Shown here: positions 19,393 to 26,432 of the stretch, piece after piece | How positions within the stretch are numbered: position 1 is the stretch's first letter | Layout: each line of letters starts with the position of its first letter | Assembly (NCBI GenBank): GCA_018062085.1 | Contig: JAGOSY010000004.1 | Location: forward strand, 248,001 to 312,000 | DNA: 64,000 nucleotides | Direction of reading: 5' to 3' | From: a bacterium | Lineage (GTDB): Bacteria; Cyanobacteriota; Vampirovibrionia; Obscuribacterales; Obscuribacteraceae | Program-made: the position numbers and the translations under genes | The notes under the pieces: model-generated | Told to the model about the DNA's origin: nothing | Databases searched by the model: none | What the model saw: only the letters and a program-made list of their open reading frames with translations

Positions 19393-19770
19393 CTAAGCAA
19401 CTACCCTATTCGCATTCACGAGTTCTTCTTTTCTTTGAGATAGCGCGATCATTTCGTCAATCGTCTCTCTCAGACCTTTGTAGTCACAGCCCTCTTCAAA
19501 AAATGGGCATTGAATACAAGCAGAGACTTGTGCCCTGAACCCACAAAACGAATCCATGCTCAAGTATTTGTCAGCCCCACACAATAGTGCCGCTCGTTCA
19601 AGGATCGGGTCGAGCACTGAGGCCCTAGCTGAGCGTTCTCTCGACAAGCAAAGCAGGGGAATAGTATGAAGAGTGACATCACCTCGAACCAATGAGATCA
19701 ACTCAAATACATCGACCTCTTCATAGACATTGCCGACCACGAGATCAATTTTCAAATCTGATTGATGCAT
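19393..19770 (-). CDS. Degenerate receiver-like protein with C-terminal cysteines (125 aa)
   Basis: Start at the ATG at 19770, with AAAGGAGG about 10 nt upstream. The middle of the protein reads like the second half of a response-regulator receiver: DLVVGNVYEEVDVFELISLV, then IPLLCLSRE, then ALLCGADKYLSM. The order and spacing suit the phospho-Asp strand, the Ser/Thr strand and the GA-K-Y-L lysine loop. However, the usual phospho-acceptor Asp position is Gly or Asn, so phosphorylation is doubtful. A Cys cluster follows (FCGF, ACIQCPFFEEGCDY), which could bind metal. The receiver relation is an inference from pattern. No partner kinase is adjacent. Confidence 0.7.
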   Translation of the reverse strand: MHQSDLKIDLVVGNVYEEVDVFELISLVRGDVTLHTIPLLCLSRERSARASVLDPILERAALLCGADKYLSMDSFCGFRAQVSACIQCPFFEEGCDYKGLRETIDEMIALSQRKEELVNANRVVA

Positions 19771-20088
19771 GACATAAATGCCTCCTTTAACAAGAGAGCA
19801 AGCAAAAGGGCTTACCATTGCCACTATTAGACACCCTGGTGAAAAATTTCAAATCAGTCAAAGGATATACTCAGCTTGACGTTCCTTTGAGCCACCCATT
19901 AGGCACTGCTCAATCAGTTAATTAAGCTTCAAAGCAAAATGCAAGAACGGCTGCCCATCTGTACCAAACTCTACATATAGAAAACCCTATTCCGGCCAGC
20001 TATCGTCCTAAAGGTGGATGAAATCAACGAGAAATAGTCAACCATCGTCCTAAAATGGCAAATTCAAGCAAATCTAGGCTATTTTTGT
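19771..20088. other. Intergenic region, no gene seen
   Basis: About 318 nt holding the minus-strand leader of the receiver-like gene. An 11-nt direct repeat ATCGTCCTAAA occurs at 20002-20012 and 20044-20054. No RNA gene or convincing terminator was recognised. Confidence 0.5.
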
Positions 20089-20826
20089 CTACTTCTGTTT
20101 ACCGATGGGCCTCATCTCAAATAGATTCTGAAAGTCACCGCTTTCATTGCGTGCGGCTGCTCCGACAAAGACCACTCCAACAGACTTGGCTTTTGTATAA
20201 CCACTGGGAGCAAGAAAAAGCTTGGGATCATCAGCGACACTTTCAATTTTGCTGGTATCAAGCAAGGTTTCCAAACGCCCCTCCTCACTGATACCAGTTG
20301 TATAGTCTCTACCGCTTTGCGCCTTAACATAGGCAACAGGCAAGCCACCGTTAGTAGGAACTTTATATGCAGCAAAAATTATGCTCTCCGCCTGTGATGC
20401 AATTTTGCCTAGAGGAAGATACTTAAAGGTAGAGTTTCTGCCAGTCCAACGAAAAACGTCATAGCCACAGAACTTGAAAGACGACTTAGTAAATTCGCCA
20501 ACCTTGAGCAATCGAGGTCGGTCCACCATAACGAAGCCTGACATCAGACCAGTGTTCTGAAATTCTTTGAGGCTCTGCGAAAAATAGGTCTTATCGTCAT
20601 TGCGAAACAGTGTAACTCGCCAATCTGGTGCTTGAGCCACAAGCACAAATTTTAGTTTGTCTCGATTTTCAATGCGAATACCATGAGCACTAACTGTTAG
20701 TTGGCACTGCCCCATGAATGTGTGGGTCTGATTGAGCCTAAGGGCACCTTCTCGAGCATACGCGGGTAGCTGAATGTTCAGAAGAACAAGAAAGAAGAAG
20801 GAGAAGAAGGAGAAGTAAAAAGCCAT
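20089..20826 (-). CDS. Secreted protein of unknown function, tandem paralog 2 (245 aa)
   Basis: Start taken at the ATG at 20826, 1 nt after the TAG of the upstream paralog, with GGGCGG 9-10 nt before it; an in-frame GTG at 20841 would overlap the upstream gene. The N-terminus is a strongly hydrophobic signal peptide (SFFSFFFLVLLNIQLPAYA, cleavage before REG). The mature part is homologous along its full length to the gene at 20828-21568; shared blocks are QLTVSA-G-R-EN, APDWRVT-FR-DDKTYFS, SLKEFQ, YKVPTNGGLP and APSGY. It is probably periplasmic and mostly beta. No known family recognised. Translation is likely coupled to the upstream copy. Confidence 0.88.
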   Translation of the reverse strand: MAFYFSFFSFFFLVLLNIQLPAYAREGALRLNQTHTFMGQCQLTVSAHGIRIENRDKLKFVLVAQAPDWRVTLFRNDDKTYFSQSLKEFQNTGLMSGFVMVDRPRLLKVGEFTKSSFKFCGYDVFRWTGRNSTFKYLPLGKIASQAESIIFAAYKVPTNGGLPVAYVKAQSGRDYTTGISEEGRLETLLDTSKIESVADDPKLFLAPSGYTKAKSVGVVFVGAAARNESGDFQNLFEMRPIGKQK

Positions 20827-20827
20827 T

Positions 20828-21568
20828 CTATTTCCGCCCACCTGGTAGCTTCATATCAAATAGGTTTTGAAACTCAACACTGTCATGGCGTACTGACGCT
20901 CCGGCAAAGACTACTCCTAGAGACTTTGCCAACTTATACCCGCTTGGCGCAATGTAAAATTTGGGATTGTCTTCAATAGTTTCAACTTTAGTGGTACATA
21001 AGATTGTTTCCACGTCGCCTTCCTGACTGGCACCAGTGGTGTAATCGTTGCCACGTTGGGTCTTAATACACTCTAACGGTAGACAGCCATTGGTAGGAAT
21101 TTTGTAAGCAGCCAAGACTATTTCCTCAGCTTCAGGAGCAAGACTAGTAAATGGAAGACATATCAAAGTCTGACCTTTGCCAATCCAGAGAATAGCATCA
21201 CGGCCAAGAAACCTGATATTCGACTTCTTATATCTAGCAGCAGAAAGATAGCGAGACTTTAAAAACATAACAAAACCAGAGAACAGTCCACTACCTTGAA
21301 ATTCTTTCAAACTTTCAGAAAAATAGGTTTTGTCATCATCTCGAAAGATCGTCACCCGCCAATCTGGTGCTTTGGCCACCAAGTTGAATTTCAGTTTGCC
21401 TTTGTTCTCAAGTCGAACGCCTTTAGCACTGACAGTAAGCTGCCCTCGCCCCATAAAACCATGAATTTGATCAAACCTAAGAGCGTTCTCTTTAGCTAAA
21501 ACAGGAGCAGGCATCACAGTGATACAAAAGCATAAAAAGACTGACAGAATTATTGCTGGCATTCGCAT
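20828..21568 (-). CDS. Secreted protein of unknown function, tandem paralog 1 (246 aa)
   Basis: First of two tandem paralogous genes. A signal peptide covers residues 1-25 (AIILSVFLCFCITVMPAPVLA, cleavage before KEN). Conserved blocks shared with the downstream copy are QLTVSAKGVRLENK, APDWRVTIFRDDDKTYFSE, SLKEFQGSGLFSGFVM, AAYKIPTNG and FYIAPSGYK. Both copies end in a block around FQNLF. AGGG lies about 9 nt before the ATG. It sits 66 nt downstream of the Ser/Thr kinase gene in the same direction, so the two paralogs may belong to the kinase transcription unit. Family and function unknown. Confidence 0.88.
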   Translation of the reverse strand: MRMPAIILSVFLCFCITVMPAPVLAKENALRFDQIHGFMGRGQLTVSAKGVRLENKGKLKFNLVAKAPDWRVTIFRDDDKTYFSESLKEFQGSGLFSGFVMFLKSRYLSAARYKKSNIRFLGRDAILWIGKGQTLICLPFTSLAPEAEEIVLAAYKIPTNGCLPLECIKTQRGNDYTTGASQEGDVETILCTTKVETIEDNPKFYIAPSGYKLAKSLGVVFAGASVRHDSVEFQNLFDMKLPGGRK

Positions 21569-21634
21569 TGTTGTGACCCTGCCCCCAACCGTCTTTTTGA
21601 ATGGTTACTCTTTATTAGGGTGCTTGCTCTTACT

Positions 21635-23632
21635 CTAATGTTTTTCTTCGCCCTCACCCAATTGCACAGAAATGGCATGAAGAATATTGGTGTGATAGAG
21701 AGTATCAATGTACACTTTGCGGATAGCTCCTTGCAGAGCAGGGTCGACCGGACCCACTTTTTTACACAACAAAGTCGCTTCTTTAAGCGCTTCCTCTGCA
21801 CCTTTGTAGTCTCCTTGAGCATGAAGAGTCAAAGCATAACCGTAGAGCGCTCTCGGTGCCCACGGAGTATCGGGATTACCGTGAGCCTTCCACCAGTCGA
21901 TTCCAAGCTTGTAGGTTGTCTGGGCCTCTTTCAAAAGGCCATCGCGGCGATAAACATCAGCCAGCTTGCCGCAGGCATCCCAGTACATTTGCGAACGCTG
22001 TTCTTTTTCGATTTCCGCCAAATTAAAGAAGCGCTTAAACACCTCAGTTGCTTTACCAAGATTATTTTGGCGCGAATAAATGTCTCCAAGAATTCGCAGA
22101 CACTGAATATTTGAAACATTGAGAGCCGGCTTTCCCGAGGCCAACTCTAGTTCCTTTTCAGCAGCAGGTACGGCCTCTTCGAAGGCACCATAACAGAAGG
22201 CCGCATAAGCAACCAATCGATAACACTCGCTCAGTTGGCAGGGTCCTTCCTGACCGTCCTTTTCTAACCGCTCTGTAGTCTGAGTAAGCTTTCTTCCATA
22301 TGTGAGAGCATCAGACCAGTGCTGTGACTCATGATAGAGAGTCACCAGAGCAAGGAGAGCATCGGCATATTCGCGGCAATTCGTGCCTATATCTCTTTCA
22401 ATGCTCTGCAAATTTACTTTGGCAGCCTCTTCTTTGTTGCCAAAGTCTTCTACTGGTGTGGGCTTACCTGTGACCTTGACATTCCACAACAAATTATTAT
22501 CAAAGGCCGGATACTTCTTACTTTCTGGTTTGAGAATAATCCAAGACCAAAAACCAACAACACCAACAAGCAAAACAATGCCAGCAATCCAAATGGCTGA
22601 CTCAATAGAGAAGCCCCTTTTCTTACTGCCAGAAGATCCACCACCCTGTCCGCGCTTCTTTCGTGGAGCTACTTCTTTATAGAGATTCGCTGAATTGGCC
22701 CACTCTGTATCGGTTGCAGTCAACAATAGCTCTAAATCTTGGCGCAGTTGCTCTGGGCTTTGATAGCGATTATCAGGATCTTTTGCCAGACACTTAGCCA
22801 CTACTTCTTCAAAACGAGTAGCAACCGGCTCCATACTAGGATCTAAGCCTAGCGGTCGCGGAGTATCGTTCATGTGCTTGTAAGCAGTTTCTAAAACGTT
22901 CTTGCCTACAAATGGTGGCTTACCAGTAAGCGACTCATACATGACACAACCAAGAGAATAAATATCAGAGCGGTTATCTACCTTCTTACCACCACACTGC
23001 TCTGGGCTTAAATACAGAGGACTTCCAAAAGTCTCCTTAGAACGAGTCATATACTGATCTGACTTGTGCTCAGCGCTCTCATCTTGAATAATCTTAGCGA
23101 TGCCAAAGTCCATCACCATAATGTCATCGTCAAACTTTTGATTATCAAGGATGAGGATGTTACTGGGCTTTATGTCGCGATGCAATATATCAAGCCTTAG
23201 GGCTGATTCTAAAGCCTCAGCTACTTGGCTAAAGATGCTCACCGCTCGATCTGGTCCTATGTGCCCCGTTTTAGAGAGGAGATCTTCGAGACTCTCAAAG
23301 ACCATAGGGCGAATCACTAAAATAACTCGACCTTCAACTATAACAACATCACGATAAGTACAAATGTGAGGATCATCAAGAGCCATCAAAGCCCGCAACT
23401 TTTGCTCAAACTTTTTGAGATTCTTGATACTGGCCAAGAGCTGCTTGTGAATAATCTTAATAACAACAGTGCCCTGTGATTCATTGTCGTGAGCGCGATA
23501 GACAACACTCAAGCTGCCTTCACCAAGCTGCTCTTCAATTTCGAATCGATCAATAGTTTTACCGACAAGGCTCTCGCCGCCACCAAATAGTGAGCTGTCT
23601 TTTGTCTTCGGATTTTTTGCCCCTGGGCTCAT
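21635..23632 (-). CDS. Transmembrane Ser/Thr protein kinase with periplasmic TPR-like domain
   Basis: 665 aa from the ATG at 23632 (GGGG about 11 nt upstream; a TTG at 23641 is too close to it). Cytoplasmic Hanks-type kinase at about residues 25-290: glycine loop GEGSLSVVY, catalytic lysine in VVIKIIH, HRDIKPSN near 150, DFGIAK near 174, SPLYLSPEQ and SDIYSLGCVMYE. All key residues are present, so it should be active. A single transmembrane helix lies near 344-366 (WIAGIVLLVGVVGFWSWII), then about 290 residues of helical TPR-like repeats predicted outside the membrane (PCQLSECYRLVAYAAFCYGA, ARALYGYALTLHAQGDYKGA). The layout suggests a receptor kinase sensing an envelope protein. Two secreted paralogs follow downstream and are candidate partners by position only. 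Confidence 0.95.
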   Translation of the reverse strand: MSPGAKNPKTKDSSLFGGGESLVGKTIDRFEIEEQLGEGSLSVVYRAHDNESQGTVVIKIIHKQLLASIKNLKKFEQKLRALMALDDPHICTYRDVVIVEGRVILVIRPMVFESLEDLLSKTGHIGPDRAVSIFSQVAEALESALRLDILHRDIKPSNILILDNQKFDDDIMVMDFGIAKIIQDESAEHKSDQYMTRSKETFGSPLYLSPEQCGGKKVDNRSDIYSLGCVMYESLTGKPPFVGKNVLETAYKHMNDTPRPLGLDPSMEPVATRFEEVVAKCLAKDPDNRYQSPEQLRQDLELLLTATDTEWANSANLYKEVAPRKKRGQGGGSSGSKKRGFSIESAIWIAGIVLLVGVVGFWSWIILKPESKKYPAFDNNLLWNVKVTGKPTPVEDFGNKEEAAKVNLQSIERDIGTNCREYADALLALVTLYHESQHWSDALTYGRKLTQTTERLEKDGQEGPCQLSECYRLVAYAAFCYGAFEEAVPAAEKELELASGKPALNVSNIQCLRILGDIYSRQNNLGKATEVFKRFFNLAEIEKEQRSQMYWDACGKLADVYRRDGLLKEAQTTYKLGIDWWKAHGNPDTPWAPRALYGYALTLHAQGDYKGAEEALKEATLLCKKVGPVDPALQGAIRKVYIDTLYHTNILHAISVQLGEGEEKH

Positions 23633-23821
23633 GCCAAACAAATCCCCGCTTCGATTGCCATTTAGATTACAATTTAGATTATTATCGGACTCCGCTATTC
23701 AGCAGTCATAATCGTTTTGCCCGATTTCAACTTAAAGCGCACATGCCGCGGCAAAAATTCCCTAAACAATCTCAGGTAAGGGCTCACAAAAGCACTCAAA
23801 AGAAAGCCGAAAAGCTAATAC

Positions 23822-25225
23822 CTATGTGCAGTTCATCGAATATCCCATTGCCTTGAGAATTTTTTGCAAGTCGAGCAAATTAGTATAGGTTGGCATCAAC
23901 CAGAGGGTTTCACCTTCCGCCAGGCCATCAATGCCCTGACGCAAAGCTTGAGCCAATTTCGGCACTGTAGCAATTTGATTTGAGTTGATACCGGCATATT
24001 TAAGCCTAACGGCCATGTCTTCCGCTCTTTGCCCACTGACAATCATAGTTCCATTGTTGAGAGCAGTAAGCTGCTCAAAGTCAGCGTCCCAAAGCCAAGA
24101 AATATCTCGACCATCAGCTAAGTTATCGTTGATAGCAATCAAGACTTTAGCCTTGCTGTCTTTGACACATGATGCCAAAGCCTGGGTTGCCCCGGCCGGA
24201 TTTTTAATTAATTGTACGATTATTGATTTACCTTCAATGGTCATTCTTTCAGAACGACCAAAAAGAGTTGAATACTCTTTCAGGCCATAACGAATAGCTT
24301 CGCGACTGGCACCAAGGTGATACGCCGCCGCAGCAGCAGCCAAGGCGTTGTAGACATTGAACAAACCTGGTAGAGGCAAAACGCACTCTTCAACCTTGCC
24401 TGCTATAACTAACTTGAAGCGACTCTGCGTAGCCGATACTTCCACATCGCGGGCTATTATTGAAGGGGTCGGTCGCTTAAAGCCACAACCCTGGCAGTAC
24501 CAATGACCAATCTGACCATAGAAGACAGTGCTATAGCTAACTTCCTTACCACACTTACCACAATAGGAAAGCTCCATGTTAGCGCTAGGCGAAATACTGC
24601 TAGCTGCTTCAGAGGCTGACTGTACAAGCGAATCAAGACCAAAGAAGAGATGCTCAACATCAGGGGCTAACTGGCTAACGTTGGGATCATCGCTGTTGAG
24701 AATGGCTATTGACTTATTCTGATTAATTCCAGCATTGATCAATCGAGCAGTGGTATCTAGCTCACCAAAGCGGTCAAGTTGATCGCGAAACAAATTAGTG
24801 ACAACAACACTATCAATTTTCACTTCCTTAGCCACCACCGGTAGGGCAGCCTCGTCTATTTCAAACAAGCACAAATCTGCTGCAATTCCAGTTTTCCAAT
24901 TAGAAGACTCAATCAAAGAAGCTGTAATACCAGTAACAAGATTGGCACCCTGACGGTTATGAGCAAAAGTAAAACCAGCAGTTCGGAGAATAGACGAGAG
25001 AATCCCACTAGTAGTGCTCTTGCCATTGGTGCCCGTCACAGCAATGACACCTCGAGATGTCTGAGCAGAGAGATGACTCAAGACAGTAGGTGACAATTTT
25101 CTTGCCAACCGACCGGGCAAATTAGAGCCAAGACCTAGACCCAAACGACGAATAGTAGCAGCGGCTAGCTGAGCCACCAAAATGGCGGCATGATCTGAGC
25201 TTGTTAATTTGCCGTCGTCGGTCAT
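23822..25225 (-). CDS. murT: MurT-like Mur ligase (lipid II isoglutaminyl synthase subunit)
   Basis: 467 aa from the ATG at 25225, with AGGA 8 nt upstream. Domains: Mur ligase ATP-binding core with VTGTNGKST near residue 63, FEIDEAALP, VVTNLFRDQLDRFGE, a four-Cys zinc ribbon (CGKCGKE near 221 and CQGCGF near 248), and a C-terminal DUF1727-type region with NPAGATQAL and NDNLADGRDISWLWD. In Gram-positive bacteria MurT with the glutaminase GatD amidates D-iso-glutamate of lipid II. The DGRD residues correspond to the MurT region that completes the GatD triad. No gatD is adjacent here: nadK lies 30 nt upstream and a kinase gene downstream. The activity in this organism is therefore an inference. 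Confidence 0.92.
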   Translation of the reverse strand: MTDDGKLTSSDHAAILVAQLAAATIRRLGLGLGSNLPGRLARKLSPTVLSHLSAQTSRGVIAVTGTNGKSTTSGILSSILRTAGFTFAHNRQGANLVTGITASLIESSNWKTGIAADLCLFEIDEAALPVVAKEVKIDSVVVTNLFRDQLDRFGELDTTARLINAGINQNKSIAILNSDDPNVSQLAPDVEHLFFGLDSLVQSASEAASSISPSANMELSYCGKCGKEVSYSTVFYGQIGHWYCQGCGFKRPTPSIIARDVEVSATQSRFKLVIAGKVEECVLPLPGLFNVYNALAAAAAAYHLGASREAIRYGLKEYSTLFGRSERMTIEGKSIIVQLIKNPAGATQALASCVKDSKAKVLIAINDNLADGRDISWLWDADFEQLTALNNGTMIVSGQRAEDMAVRLKYAGINSNQIATVPKLAQALRQGIDGLAEGETLWLMPTYTNLLDLQKILKAMGYSMNCT

Positions 25226-25255
25226 TTCTCTTTCCTGCAAGCCAGAACTAAATAC

Positions 25256-26161
25256 CTATTGCTTTGCCTTCAAGAAGACATCGTTGACACTTGAATGAAT
25301 AAAGGCTCTCAAATCATGTGAGGGTTTAATCACCAACTCATCACCTAATGTTAGTGTATGAATAATGTGTGGACCGTCAATATAAACTTCACCGGTGCGC
25401 ATCTCGCTGACAATCCGCATGCTTTGATCTTCATTTAGAAAACCGTCCATAAGCTGCCAGCTCTGCCCTGGCCTCATGCAGGCTTCTCGCACCTTATACT
25501 GAAACTTACGCTCGGACAAACTCATAATGGTGCCACCAGCCGAACGCAACGAACCAGTAGAACCAGCCGGAGTACTGACCCAGATACCTGACGAACGCTG
25601 CTCTTCTTTGTGCTCGCCAACTTCTATCAAATAGCGACTTGTTGCTGCTGGTGAGCTGTGCGCGACCAATACTTCATTCAAGACCAGCTCTTTTACGGGC
25701 TGACCATTAATAACAATGCCCAAGCGCAAAATACTGAACGGCGAAATCATCTCAGTTTCAATCTGGTCCAAGATTGAAGAGAAGTTCTCCCGATTTGCCA
25801 TGCAAAAGTGGCCAAAGCTTGAAGAACGAGATGAATTGACGCCAAGGGCTGGCACATCTTTGAGGGCATGCGAAGCATCTAAAAAGGTACCGTCACCACC
25901 CACTGAGATTAAGAGATCAACGTCTTCGACAGTCTCAGCCACCTGTGAACGGCTCAACGACTGATAGGCTATGCCCCTACTAGACAATTCGTCTTCAACC
26001 CGAGCGAGAGTATCGACGTGCTCTTCGTGGGCAACACGAACACGATTAACAACCTCGTTGCCCTCCGCAATCAACTTGAGAAAGCGTGATTCTTTATGTT
26101 CTTCAGCCTGAATCTGGTAAGTGGATTTTTTATGAACGACAAGGACTTTCTTGAGCTTCAA
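25256..26161 (-). CDS. nadK: NAD kinase (divergent ATP-NAD kinase family)
   Basis: 301 aa. It phosphorylates NAD to NADP in the cytoplasm. The diagnostic motif SVGGDGTFLDASH is near residue 87. The second conserved block reads LNEVLVAHSSPAATSRYLI, and the glycine-rich block WVSTPAGSTGSLRSAGG replaces the more common TPTGSTAY form, so this belongs to a divergent branch of the family. VYIDGPHIIHTLTLGDELVIKPS matches the C-terminal beta domain. It precedes murT by 30 nt on the same strand and is probably co-transcribed. Confidence 0.9.
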   Translation of the reverse strand: MKLKKVLVVHKKSTYQIQAEEHKESRFLKLIAEGNEVVNRVRVAHEEHVDTLARVEDELSSRGIAYQSLSRSQVAETVEDVDLLISVGGDGTFLDASHALKDVPALGVNSSRSSSFGHFCMANRENFSSILDQIETEMISPFSILRLGIVINGQPVKELVLNEVLVAHSSPAATSRYLIEVGEHKEEQRSSGIWVSTPAGSTGSLRSAGGTIMSLSERKFQYKVREACMRPGQSWQLMDGFLNEDQSMRIVSEMRTGEVYIDGPHIIHTLTLGDELVIKPSHDLRAFIHSSVNDVFLKAKQ

Positions 26162-26290
26162 CTGAAAATAGCCTCTGGATGCCCCTAACAGAGGTTAGCA
26201 GATTGAGCGGGCCATTTTCAACATAATTAAGACTCTGTGAATTGCCCTGAGTAACAGTCATCTAGTGACTCTTTCTGCAGAGCCTCTAAA

Positions 26291-26323
26291 TTGACTCTAA
26301 GTAAAATCAATGTGAGCTATAAT
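26291..26323 (+). promoter_or_regulatory. Possible promoter upstream of alaS
   Basis: A perfect TATAAT at 26318-26323 lies about 110 nt before alaS. A TTGACT at 26291-26296 is 21 nt upstream of it, which is longer than the ideal 17, so the -35 assignment is weak. No T-box or other riboswitch was recognised in the roughly 100-nt leader. Confidence 0.35.
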
Positions 26324-26432
26324 CGCTGTTTGCAAACATATGACTTAATACGACCATGATTGGTAGCTCCTAAACAACCCTAGAACACTTCTAGATCACA
26401 GTTGATGCCAACCAAGAGTCAGGGAGGACCTA

